64,000 nt of DNA from NCBI GenBank assembly GCA_016716885.1, contig JADJUV010000021.1:1-64000 (forward strand), in the 5' to 3' direction. Position 1 is the first letter of the stretch. Every line of letters starts with the position of its first letter. This document shows positions 36,991-44,977 of the stretch, in pieces. The notes under the pieces were generated by a model. That model was not told the DNA's origin and made no database searches. It worked only from the letters and a program-made list of their open reading frames with translations. The stretch comes from Candidatus Trichofilum aggregatum. Its GTDB lineage: Bacteria > Chloroflexota > Anaerolineae > Promineifilales > Promineifilaceae. Made by a program: the position numbers and the translations under genes.

Positions 36991-38325
36991 ATGGGTATCA
37001 TCATGCAAGCCTTCCATTGGGATTGTCCCCGCGAGGATCAGCAGGAGTTCCAGTGGTGGAACCACGTCCGTCAGCAGGTTCCCACCCTGGCCCAGGCCGG
37101 TTTCACCACCCTCTGGCTACCCCCTGTACACAAGGCCGCCAATCTGGGTGGTATGTCTATGGGGTACGACCCGTATGATTATTATGACCTGGGGGAGTTT
37201 GATCAGAAGGGTATGATACCCACCTGGTTTGGCACGAAAGCGGAGTTGTTGGCATTGATCGCGGCCGCGCACGAGCACCACCTCACTGTCATCGCCGATA
37301 TGGTCGTCAACCACAACAGCGGGGCCGATGCCCAGGAACTCAACCCCATCACCGGGCAGAGCCGTTGGACACTCTTCCAGCCCCAAAGCGGTCAATTTCC
37401 TCGCAACTGGGAATGTTTCCACCCCAATCAGTACGAAAGCTGGGATGAAAACACCTTTGGCGACATGCCCGATCTCTCCCATCGCAATCCCTACGTCTTT
37501 ACTGAACTGCTGAAATTGGCCCGCTGGCTGGTCGAAGAAATCGGCTTTGATGGCTTTCGCTACGATTTTGTCAAAGGGTTCGGCGCGATGACCGTGGCGG
37601 CCATTCAGGAGTATCGTTACTTGCGTGACGGCCAGCCGTTCCAACCCTATGGCGTCGCCGAGCATTGGGACAGCGTCCAGGCCATCGAAAAGTGGGTCAA
37701 CGTGACCAACTTTTCCAACCATAACCCGGTAGATGCCTTTGATTTTCCCTTGCGCGAAATGCTGAAGGCGTTGTGTGATCAATTCGGCTTCAGCTTGCGC
37801 CAACTGGCGACCTGGGAAACACTCCTGCGCCAACAGCCTCAGACCACCGTCACTTTTGTCGAGAATCATGATTTGCGCGACGAGGGTCGCCCCATCGTCC
37901 ACGACAAATTACTGGCCTACAGCTACATCCTCACCCACGAAGGTTATCCCTGTGTCTTCTGGAAAGATTATTTTAATTACGGTCTGGCTTTAGCCGGTAC
38001 ACCCCACGGCATTGAGGCTCTGGCTCAGGTACATGAGACATTAGCTAGCGGCCGCACCCAGGTTTTATGGCTCGATGATGATCTATACATCATGCAGCGC
38101 ACCGGGCATGGGGATATGCCGGGGCTGGTTTATGTGTTGAACAACCGGGGTGAATGGCATGGTGACTGGGTAACCACCCAATGGCCGAATGTGGAGATGG
38201 TTCCGGTGGCCTGGTGGAGCGGCCGCGACCTCAACTCACCGTCCTCACAACGCACTAGCCCGGATGGCCGGGCGCAATTCTGGGCACCGCCCCGTGGTTA
38301 TGCCATATACGCCCCTGGAAAATAG
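36991..38325 (+). CDS. GH13 alpha-amylase, probably cytoplasmic
   Basis: A 444-residue glycoside hydrolase of family 13. The four conserved regions are present: DMVVNH at 103-108, GFDGFRYDF at 187-195 with the nucleophile Asp 194, AEHWD near 222-226 with the acid/base Glu, and VENHD near 290-294. The N-terminus IIMQAFHWDCP and lack of a signal peptide match GH13 subfamily 5 cytoplasmic or liquefying amylases that cut alpha-1,4-glucan such as maltodextrin or glycogen. The chosen ATG is 5 nt after AGGAG in the repeat leader. The C-terminal beta domain is normal. A MITE-like repeat follows downstream. Confidence 0.94.
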   Translation: MGIIMQAFHWDCPREDQQEFQWWNHVRQQVPTLAQAGFTTLWLPPVHKAANLGGMSMGYDPYDYYDLGEFDQKGMIPTWFGTKAELLALIAAAHEHHLTVIADMVVNHNSGADAQELNPITGQSRWTLFQPQSGQFPRNWECFHPNQYESWDENTFGDMPDLSHRNPYVFTELLKLARWLVEEIGFDGFRYDFVKGFGAMTVAAIQEYRYLRDGQPFQPYGVAEHWDSVQAIEKWVNVTNFSNHNPVDAFDFPLREMLKALCDQFGFSLRQLATWETLLRQQPQTTVTFVENHDLRDEGRPIVHDKLLAYSYILTHEGYPCVFWKDYFNYGLALAGTPHGIEALAQVHETLASGRTQVLWLDDDLYIMQRTGHGDMPGLVYVLNNRGEWHGDWVTTQWPNVEMVPVAWWSGRDLNSPSSQRTSPDGRAQFWAPPRGYAIYAPGK

Positions 38326-38477
38326 CAGAGATATGTTTCGGTCGAAGGGTTCTTGTTCCCTCGACTCATTGGGGAGAGGGAGAGGGCATGAATATCACCC
38401 AGCAGAGACGGAACAACCCCCATCTATCTCAGACCCCATGCACCGAACTGGCGCAGGCTGTGGCCTGGGGCAAGAGA

Positions 38478-38581
38478 TAGCTTTCAAGACCAAGATTCTG
38501 TTTGTAGTGACCGCTTTAGCGGGCTAACACCAGCCCGCTAAAGCGGTCACTACGAACCAAGACCCCAGAACAATTATAGCT
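38478..38581. mobile_element. MITE-like repeat with CCGCTTTAGCGG hairpin, copy 1
   Basis: The element opens TAGCTTTCAAGAC and ends CAGAACAATTATAGC. Its centre is a perfect 22-bp inverted repeat (38504-38525 and 38532-38553). Other copies are at 39360-39544, 46189-46302 (opposite orientation) and a partial one at 59431-59507. Ends of the type TATAGCT...AGCTATA suggest TA target duplication as in Tc1/mariner or IS630-derived MITEs. Confidence 0.75.
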
Positions 38582-38634
38582 CTTTCCGAAACCTACCCCT
38601 TAGAACCAACGCCCAACCCGTGATAAAACTCACC

Positions 38635-38663
38635 TTGACACAATAGAACGCATGTTCTAAAAT
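38635..38663 (+). promoter_or_regulatory. Sigma-70-type promoter with GAAC-N4-GTTC operator
   Basis: TTGACA (38635-38640) and TAAAAT (38658-38663) are 17 bp apart. The spacer ends with GAACGCATGTTC (38646-38657), which fits the GAAC-N4-GTTC LexA (DinR) box of Gram-positive bacteria and lies where a repressor would block RNA polymerase. It drives the VOC gene at 38746. Regulation by LexA is an inference from the motif only. Confidence 0.6.
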
Positions 38664-38745
38664 GGGCTTGCTTTCCCCTCATTGGCAAGAGTCTGCGACT
38701 CACTCAACATGCTGGTTTTTCACTCGACAACAAAGGAGAAATATT

Positions 38746-39117
38746 ATGCAACTTGGCACATTTTCGCTCAGTCTGAATGTGAAGGATTTAGAAGCCTCAC
38801 GGGCATTCTACGAAAAACTGGGTTTCAAGGCCTTTGGTGGCGAGGCCACCCAGGGTTGGCTTATTTTAAAAAATGGCGACTGTGTCATTGGTTTATTTCA
38901 AGGGATGTTTGAGAAAAACATGTTAACCTTCAACCCAGGCTGGGACAATAATGCCAAGGGGCTTGATTCGTTTACGGATGTGCGCGAACTTCAACGCCAA
39001 CTAAAGGCACAAGGTATAGAATTTCAAACGGAAGCAGATGAAACCACTACTGGCCCCGCCTATTTTGTTATCACAGATCCCGATGGAAACCCCATACTGA
39101 TGGATCAACATGTTTGA
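38746..39117 (+). CDS. VOC family (glyoxalase/bleomycin-resistance fold) protein
   Basis: The 123-residue protein has the VOC fold: TFSLSLNVKDLEASRAFYEKLGFKAFGG at the start, then GWLILKNGDCVIGLFQG and a C-terminal half ending YFVITDPDGNPILMDQH. This is typical of single-domain dioxygenase/glyoxalase superfamily proteins. Metal ligands are not obvious beyond the terminal region, so catalytic activity is uncertain. AAAGGAGA stands 7 nt before the ATG at 38746. A strong promoter with a possible LexA-type operator lies 83 bp upstream, which would suggest a stress role. The following intergenic region is full of repeats. Confidence 0.86.
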   Translation: MQLGTFSLSLNVKDLEASRAFYEKLGFKAFGGEATQGWLILKNGDCVIGLFQGMFEKNMLTFNPGWDNNAKGLDSFTDVRELQRQLKAQGIEFQTEADETTTGPAYFVITDPDGNPILMDQHV

Positions 39118-39120
39118 CAG

Positions 39121-39335
39121 TTTGTCGCTAGAGACCCCCGCCCCCAGGAGCGGAGAACCTTTCTCGGCGCGGTTTTTCGGGGCGAAGGCCCCGAAAAACC
39201 GCGCCGTTAAGGTTCCCCCTTCCCCCCGGGAAGGGGGTCAGGGGGATGGGTCTTCCGACTCAATCTACCAGGACTTGGGTAAAGCGGGTCGAGTCTCTCC
39301 TCTCAGTTCCGCAGGTTATTTAATCCTTGTTCCTT
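39121..39335. repeat. Three-hairpin repeat with composite tail
   Basis: The left C/G hairpin, a central hairpin with arms around 39165-39206 (CGGCGCGGTTTTTCGGGGC and complement), and the CCCTTCCCCCCGGGAAGGGG hairpin are followed by the same tail as copy 1 (TCTTCCGACTCAATC, AGTTCCGCAGG, TTAATCCTTGTTCC). Confidence 0.75.
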
Positions 39336-39359
39336 AGCGTCCTTTGCGCCTTTGCATGC

Positions 39360-39544
39360 TATAGCTTTCAAGACAAAGATTCTGTTTGTAGTGACCGCTT
39401 TAGCGGGCTGGCGCTAGCCCGCTATTGAGCTTTAACAAATTAACGGTAGTAAGCCCCCAGGCCCGGGGGGGCCGGGGGCCCCCAGGTAAAACCAAAAGCG
39501 GTCACTACGAACCAAGACCCCAAATGATTATCTGAACAGCTATA
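39360..39544. mobile_element. MITE-like CCGCTTTAGCGG repeat, copy 2, interrupted by a 70-bp insert
   Basis: TATAGCTTTCAAGACAAAG at the left and CTGAACAGCTATA at the right mark the ends. The central hairpin is split after AGCCCGCTA (39424). About 70 bp (39425-39494) containing a G/C palindrome were inserted before AAGCGGTCACTAC resumes. Confidence 0.7.
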
Positions 39545-39571
39545 TTTTCGTGGCTAGACTCAACATCCTAC

Positions 39572-39804
39572 CAGCAATTCTCAATTTGACAGACCATGAT
39601 GGTAGGGGCGGGACGACGCGGGTTCAATAAGGATGAACTGGGAAACGATCTTTCCGCGTCGTCTCGCCCTCTTACGATTGCGGCTCACAAGAGGGCGAGA
39701 CAGGTGGGTAGGGTGGTATTCCGTTCTTGTCACATCTTGGCCCACCTGTCCCGCCCCTACCAATGGTCTCTCATTAAGAACGACTGCCAAATTGAGAATT
39801 GCTG
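39572..39804. mobile_element. 233-bp element with 21-bp terminal inverted repeats
   Basis: CAGCAATTCTCAATTTGAC (39572-39590) and its inverted partner (39786-39804) match at 20 of 21 bases over the full termini. Inside lie subterminal inverted segments (GGTAGGGGCGGGAC and GTCCCGCCCCTACC). No transposase frame is present, so it is a non-autonomous element. Confidence 0.7.
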
Positions 39805-39891
39805 ACCTCATACGTCTTTCCCCAAAAATCACCCCTCTTGTACCCGGGTTCGCCTCATCCCTATAACCGTGCCGGAGTTATAATTAAGGCC

Positions 39892-40575
39892 ATGAAAGTC
39901 CACCTCAGCGAAACACCTGCCACTATTGAATATACCGTTTTAGAACAGGGTGATGTCAGTGATGAAACCCTGCTAGGCATGTTCTACACCCAACAAGATG
40001 GGCATTTCCGCAAAGGCTACCCCAAAGATCGGCTGATGTTCCCCCATGATCTGGCCCAGATGGAAAGCAATTACAACGCCTACCTGCCTGATGAACTACA
40101 CCAGGAAAACCGCACGCTCACCGACCTGGACGCCGCTTTACAATGGCTGATTACCGAATTCAAAAAACGCCACATCCGCTGGTGGCTAACTGGTAGTGGG
40201 GCTTTGTATGTCCGTGGTATCGCCGTAACACCCCATGATCTTGATGTGATGACCTTCAAGAGTGAGATTGCCGCCATTCGTGAGGTCGTTGCTCCTTATA
40301 TTGTGGAGCCATTTCATCATGTAACCGGCTGGGTCGTCAAAGGTTTCGGCATCGTCAACTATCGTTATCGCCTCGATATCGCGTTTGAGCCGGAAGAATG
40401 GGTTGATGGTAATGGCCCAGTCGATTTTGGCCCGTATGCCCAGGCTCATTTGGAACCCATTACCTGGCAGGGGGAAACAATTTTGGTTCCACCGCTAGAA
40501 TTACAGATTGTGTCCAATGAGGCCCGCGGCCGCGACGAGCGAGTCAAACAAATCAGACAATATATGGGGAACTAA
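39892..40575 (+). CDS. Nucleotidyltransferase-like protein
   Basis: The 227-residue product has the minimal nucleotidyltransferase signature: WWLTGSGALYVRGI at 97-110 followed by HDLDVMTF at 115-122, corresponding to the G-S helix and D-x-D metal site, with a later Asp in YRLDIAFEP. Such proteins include aminoglycoside nucleotidyltransferases, AbiEii-like toxins and many uncharacterised enzymes. No antitoxin-like partner is adjacent, so I make no toxin claim. The start at 39892 excludes residues encoded in the upstream element. It is followed by an alpha/beta hydrolase 75 bp on. Confidence 0.78.
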   Translation: MKVHLSETPATIEYTVLEQGDVSDETLLGMFYTQQDGHFRKGYPKDRLMFPHDLAQMESNYNAYLPDELHQENRTLTDLDAALQWLITEFKKRHIRWWLTGSGALYVRGIAVTPHDLDVMTFKSEIAAIREVVAPYIVEPFHHVTGWVVKGFGIVNYRYRLDIAFEPEEWVDGNGPVDFGPYAQAHLEPITWQGETILVPPLELQIVSNEARGRDERVKQIRQYMGN

Positions 40576-40650
40576 CTGGTCTATTGGTATAGTAGTGTAT
40601 TCGCTTCACCAATACACCAATACACGAGTATACTCCCCGCCCACAATCCT

Positions 40651-41322
40651 ATGAACACCTATACCACAACCCTCAACATTTCCAAATCCGTCCATCTCAA
40701 CTATCTTGTCCACCTACCGCCCCAATTAGCTGACACACCTGGCCAATTGTGGCCGACCATTCTGTTTCTACATGGGCATGGTGAATCAGGTGATAATCCG
40801 GCGGTGGTCAATACGCAGGGTTTGCCCCAGTACATCGCCCAACACCCCGACTTCCCCTTCATTGTCATTGCCCCCCAGTGCCCGTGGCAAACCTGGTGGC
40901 CCGAACTCGCCGACAGCCTGGACCAACTGCTGACTGAGTGCCAGGCCATTTACCCCATTGACCCCAAACGTCTTTACTTAACGGGGTTAAGCATGGGGGG
41001 ATACGGCACCTGGTACTTGGGGACACGCTGGCCGGAAAAATTTGCCGCCATGGCGCCCATTTGCGGGGGCGGTTACTGGTTTCACGGCTTCCCCCAACGG
41101 GCTGAGGCGTTAAAAGGTGTGCCTGTGTGGGCGTTTCATGGGGCGCAGGATCCCGTCGTGCCGCTGGAAGCCTCGCAGGTGTTGGTCAATACGTTAAAAA
41201 CCGTTGGCGGGCAGGTGAAATTCACCATTTACCCGGACGCCGATCACGACTCCTGGACAGAAACGTACAATAACCCTGAACTGTACACCTGGTTTTTAGC
41301 ATACCCTCTCAAAAGAGGGTAG
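40651..41322 (+). CDS. Alpha/beta hydrolase (esterase/prolyl-oligopeptidase-like)
   Basis: This 223-residue enzyme has the complete catalytic triad of the alpha/beta hydrolase fold: the nucleophile elbow GLSMGG near residue 114, an Asp in GAQDPVVPLEAS near 171 and a His in PDADHDSW near 198. The oxyanion-hole region is LFLHGHGESGD near 39. It resembles phospholipase/carboxylesterase and feruloyl-esterase-like single-domain enzymes (DPKRLYLTGLSMGGYGTWYL is characteristic). No signal peptide is visible. Substrate unknown. A long cruciform-forming palindrome lies 72 bp downstream. Confidence 0.88.
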   Translation: MNTYTTTLNISKSVHLNYLVHLPPQLADTPGQLWPTILFLHGHGESGDNPAVVNTQGLPQYIAQHPDFPFIVIAPQCPWQTWWPELADSLDQLLTECQAIYPIDPKRLYLTGLSMGGYGTWYLGTRWPEKFAAMAPICGGGYWFHGFPQRAEALKGVPVWAFHGAQDPVVPLEASQVLVNTLKTVGGQVKFTIYPDADHDSWTETYNNPELYTWFLAYPLKRG

Positions 41323-41394
41323 TGATGAACGAAAAGAGTAACCATCTCGGCCCTCAAGTTATCATCATTGTGCTCATCCCCTTTTTGCCCCTAC

Positions 41395-41444
41395 GGAATC
41401 GAGACTTTAGCCAGTCAACGTTGACCGGCTAAAGCCTCGATTCC
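41395..41444. terminator. 25-bp near-perfect palindrome
   Basis: GGAATCGAGACTTTAGCC pairs with GGCTAAAGCCTCGATTCC and continues through GTCAAC/GTTGAC, so the 50-bp unit is a nearly uninterrupted palindrome with two mismatched pairs. It lies between convergent genes and could terminate both. A half copy is at about 36222. Confidence 0.65.
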
Positions 41445-41490
41445 GATTTACCCGCAACTTTGTGTCTTTGCCTGAAATTGCCCATGCCGT

Positions 41491-42945
41491 TCACTGCACC
41501 TGCATGAGCAAAGGCACATAAGCACTCTCGTCCAATGGAAGATACTCATCCGCGCCTATATCAAAACCAGGGCCGATGGGGCGCGGTTGGTTGTCCAGGT
41601 CGTGGGGGACATCGGGCAACGATGTGCCCTCATCAATGGCCGGACTGCCTTCTTTCAGGTGGTAGTCGTGGCCGGGTTCGTTGAGGAAGAGCTGGGCCGG
41701 GGTAGCAATGAGCGAATGGGTGTCGTAGCCGAGGGCCTGCCATTGGGCCAGAGTGATAACACTGTCGCCGTCGTCGGTGCTGAAGCGACTCATCACCACA
41801 TTGTAATCGCTGGCAAAACCAGCGACGGTGGTCGCGGGGAGTGAAATGACACCCCGCCAGGCGTGATAGGTGTACAAAATATTGTTGTATAGCTTGTTGT
41901 TGGTACAACCCGTGGCACTGAGCAAAATGGCCCAACGGGCGTCGCTGGCCATCACTAGGGTGTTGTTCAGCACCCGGTTGTCATGGGAACAGACCGCCCC
42001 ATCCTGCTGAAAAATGGCGATACCGGTGGCATGGTTCTGGTAAAGCAAATTGTTGCGAATGAGCGTGTCAGTGACACCATCCATGTTGATTCCGGCACAA
42101 CCACCCAGCCCGTTTTCATAAATCGTGTTTTGTTCGACAAGGCCATCCGAAATCGTGCCATCGCCGCCCTGGCTGAGATCACCGTTCATGTGCAGGCCGC
42201 AGTTGGCGTTGTGGTGCAGTTGGTTACGCCGCACGGTGAAGCGGTCGCCGCTGTTGCTCAGATAGATGCCGTGCTCGCCGTTGTGATGGCTGTCGTTGTC
42301 TTCCACTACAATGTCGTCTACAAAGCCGGTAAAGATGCCGGTTGAACTGGTACTTAAGCCGTTGTGATGCACGTCGTTGCCACGAATGATGAAGTGGTGG
42401 CTATGATTGTCCTCGTTACCGCGCATGTCTATGCCCCAGTTGGGGGCGTTCGCCACCTCTAGCCCTTCAACGATCCAGTAGGCGACTGTGCCATCGCCTT
42501 CCCAAGTTTCCAATTCAATGTTGCTATTGTGCGTGTTGTCCGGGCCGGGAGCGTTGATGAGGACGTTGGCTCCTGCCGCGGCCGCGACCCGGATCCAATT
42601 ATCCGCCGTGCCTGATTGCTCAATCCGCATCCCCACGTAGGTTCCACTTTGCACCAGGATGGTGTCGCCGGGGGCCACGGTTTCGACGGCATGTTGCAAG
42701 GTGAGCCAGGGCGCGGCCGCGCTGCCACTGTTGTTGTTATGGCCGTTGGTGGCGACATAGTAAGTTTGGCCGCCGAGGGATGGGGTGAGAGAGGGCATAG
42801 GTAAGGATGAGGGGGTTGCGGCCGCGACGAACTCTATCGTAGGTGTCGCCTGTACCATCTGGCAGGCCAGCAGAATAAGACCACACAAAAAGAAGAAGGC
42901 AGAATGTTTTCTTTTAAGCCCCGCGGTTGCCAGCCTGGCCGTCAC
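41491..42945 (-). CDS. Exported right-handed parallel beta-helix protein
   Basis: The product contains a hydrophobic segment with a possible lipobox (LCGLILLAC) and a Pro/Ser/Thr linker, then TYYVATNGHNNNSGSAAAPWLTLQHAVETVAPGDTI, the usual entry of pectate-lyase-like proteins. Many beta-helix rungs follow with N-N-x-H patterns (HHFIIRGNDVHHNG, DIVVEDNDSHHNGEHGIYLSNSG, LVEQNTIYENG). The C-terminus has the DxGADEY capping motif and ends AYVPLLMQVQ. It may bind or cleave polysaccharide. The start is uncertain: the frame is open to a GTG at 43065, inside the promoter of the divergent ettA gene, so I place it at the GTG at 42945, without a clear ribosome-binding site. Confidence 0.78.
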   Translation of the reverse strand: MTARLATAGLKRKHSAFFFLCGLILLACQMVQATPTIEFVAAATPSSLPMPSLTPSLGGQTYYVATNGHNNNSGSAAAPWLTLQHAVETVAPGDTILVQSGTYVGMRIEQSGTADNWIRVAAAAGANVLINAPGPDNTHNSNIELETWEGDGTVAYWIVEGLEVANAPNWGIDMRGNEDNHSHHFIIRGNDVHHNGLSTSSTGIFTGFVDDIVVEDNDSHHNGEHGIYLSNSGDRFTVRRNQLHHNANCGLHMNGDLSQGGDGTISDGLVEQNTIYENGLGGCAGINMDGVTDTLIRNNLLYQNHATGIAIFQQDGAVCSHDNRVLNNTLVMASDARWAILLSATGCTNNKLYNNILYTYHAWRGVISLPATTVAGFASDYNVVMSRFSTDDGDSVITLAQWQALGYDTHSLIATPAQLFLNEPGHDYHLKEGSPAIDEGTSLPDVPHDLDNQPRPIGPGFDIGADEYLPLDESAYVPLLMQVQ

Positions 42946-43099
42946 AGACAGCCGCCCACGCCCCCCCGCACCACCCCCAAAAAAAGGCGCGGGGAAAAAA
43001 ACAAAACCAAACAGGCCGTTATCCTTATTTTTGCTTCCGGCAAAGTAAAAGCAGGTTATAATCACTGGCTAAATTCGTCAAGAGATAAAAGGATGTTAC

Positions 43100-44782
43100 A
43101 TGAGTGATAAACAAGTCATTTTTTCGATGATGGGTGTGAGTAAGATTTACCCACCCAATTATCAGGTGTTGAAGGATATTCACCTTTCCTTCTTTTACGG
43201 GGCCAAAATTGGCATTATCGGTCTGAATGGATCGGGTAAAAGTACGCTGTTGCGTATCATTGCCGGGGTGGACAAGGACACCATCGGTGATGTGGTCTTT
43301 TTGCCTGGGTACACCGTGGGTTATCTGGAGCAGGAGCCGCAGTTAGACGAAAGCAAAACCGTGCGCGAAATTGTTGAGGAAGGGGCGCAGGAAGTCGTAG
43401 ACGCCCTCCGTCAATTCGATGAGATCAACAACAAGTTTGCCGAGCCAATGAGCGACGACGAAATGAACGCCCTGCTGGAAAAGCAGGGCAAACTGCAAGA
43501 TAAGCTAGATGCCATGAACGCCTGGGACCTGGACAGCCGCCTGGAACTAGCCATGGATGCGCTCCGTTGCCCACCGCCGGACACCCCCATCAATGTGATT
43601 TCCGGGGGGGAAAAGCGGCGGGTGGCCCTGTGTCGTCTCTTGCTTAAGGCCCCGGATGTGCTCCTGCTGGACGAACCCACCAACCACCTGGATGCCGAAT
43701 CGGTAGCCTGGTTGGAGAACCATCTGGTGGAATATCCCGGCACGATTATTTTGGTGACCCATGACCGATATTTTCTGGACAATGTGACGGGTTGGGTGTT
43801 GGAGTTGGATCGCGGCCGCGGCATCCCCTGGAAAGGTAATTACTCATCCTGGCTGGGCCAGAAACATGACCGCTTCCTCAAAGAAGCCAAAACCGAAGCC
43901 CAACGGCAACGCACCCTGGAGCGAGAACTCGAGTGGGTGAAAACATCCCCTCGCGGCCGCCAGGCCAAACAAAAAGCCCGTATCAATTCCTACAACGAAC
44001 TGCTCAATCAGGACCGGGACAAAGCCCGTGAAGAGCTGGAGATTTATATTCCCCCGGGACCACGCCTGGGTGATGTCGTCGTTCATGCCAACGGGGTCGG
44101 CAAAGCATTTGGCAATGTCCTTTTATACGAAAACCTCACCTTTGACATTCCCCCGGCGGGTATCGTAGGTATCATCGGGCCAAACGGGGCCGGTAAAACA
44201 ACCCTGTTTCGCATGATTGTCGGACAGGAACAGCCAGACGCCGGCACATTAACCGTTGGCTCGACGGTAGAACTGGCCTACGTTGATCAGAGTCGGGATG
44301 ATCTCAGCGCCAACAAAACGGTGTGGGAAGAGATTTCCGGCGGGAATGAACAGATTATGTTGGGCGACCGGCGCATCAATTCCCGAGCTTATGTGGGACG
44401 GTTCAACTTTGCCGGGCAAGATCAACAAAAGAAAGTGGGTGAACTTTCCGGTGGAGAACGCAACCGGGTTCACCTGGCCAAAACGTTACTTTCTGGCGGC
44501 AATTTGCTCCTTCTAGACGAACCATCCAACGATCTGGATGTGAATACACTGCGAGCATTGGAAGAAGCGCTGATCAACTTTGCCGGTTGTGCCATCATCA
44601 TTTCCCATGATCGCTGGTTTTTGGACCGGGTAGCCACCCATATTCTGGCCTTTGAAGGGGACAGTGAGGTGATATGGTTCCCTGGAAACTACAGTGAGTA
44701 TGAGGAAGATAAACGGAAAAGATTGGGCGCGGCCGCGGATCGACCCCATCGGATCACCTATCGCAAACTACGGCGGGATTAA
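43100..44782 (+). CDS. ettA: ABC-F translation factor, energy-dependent translational throttle EttA
   Basis: A 560-residue ABC-F protein with two ATPase domains and no membrane segments. Walker A motifs are GLNGSGKST near 43-51 and GPNGAGKTT near 362. Signature motifs are ISGGEKRRVALCRLLL and LSGGERNRVHLAKTLL, each followed by LLDEP(T/S)N. The linker and the arm (NVISGG ... GNYSSWLGQKHDRFL) match EttA, which binds the ribosomal E site and gates entry into elongation according to the ATP/ADP ratio. AAAAGGA precedes the ATG by 7 nt and TATAAT at 43057-43062 may be the -10 box. The next gene on the same strand encodes an S1-domain protein of translation. Confidence 0.95.
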   Translation: MSDKQVIFSMMGVSKIYPPNYQVLKDIHLSFFYGAKIGIIGLNGSGKSTLLRIIAGVDKDTIGDVVFLPGYTVGYLEQEPQLDESKTVREIVEEGAQEVVDALRQFDEINNKFAEPMSDDEMNALLEKQGKLQDKLDAMNAWDLDSRLELAMDALRCPPPDTPINVISGGEKRRVALCRLLLKAPDVLLLDEPTNHLDAESVAWLENHLVEYPGTIILVTHDRYFLDNVTGWVLELDRGRGIPWKGNYSSWLGQKHDRFLKEAKTEAQRQRTLERELEWVKTSPRGRQAKQKARINSYNELLNQDRDKAREELEIYIPPGPRLGDVVVHANGVGKAFGNVLLYENLTFDIPPAGIVGIIGPNGAGKTTLFRMIVGQEQPDAGTLTVGSTVELAYVDQSRDDLSANKTVWEEISGGNEQIMLGDRRINSRAYVGRFNFAGQDQQKKVGELSGGERNRVHLAKTLLSGGNLLLLDEPSNDLDVNTLRALEEALINFAGCAIIISHDRWFLDRVATHILAFEGDSEVIWFPGNYSEYEEDKRKRLGAAADRPHRITYRKLRRD

Positions 44783-44903
44783 CGAGCAAGACAATCTACC
44801 TACCCGAATTTCCAGGTGGGCCACGATGCGGCCGCGGGCCTTCCCCTTGCGCCTCACCACTGGTCACAAGAGGAGCACCGCCGTGATCCCCACCGTGGGT
44901 CTA

Positions 44904-44931
44904 TTGCCAACCATCCTAAACAAAGTATAAT
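44904..44931 (+). promoter_or_regulatory. Promoter of the S1-protein gene
   Basis: TTGCCA (44904-44909) and TATAAT (44926-44931) are 16 bp apart. A small hairpin CCGCCCTCAGGCGG (44944-44957) lies in the leader before the ATG at 44978. Confidence 0.62.
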
Positions 44932-44977
44932 TTCCTCCAGAAACCGCCCTCAGGCGGAAACCAAAAGAGTGATTTTC

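Noticed and set aside
39892..40575. AbiEii-like toxin of a toxin-antitoxin pair
   Set aside because: The nucleotidyltransferase signature is present, but there is no adjacent antitoxin-like gene. The upstream DNA is a MITE-like element.
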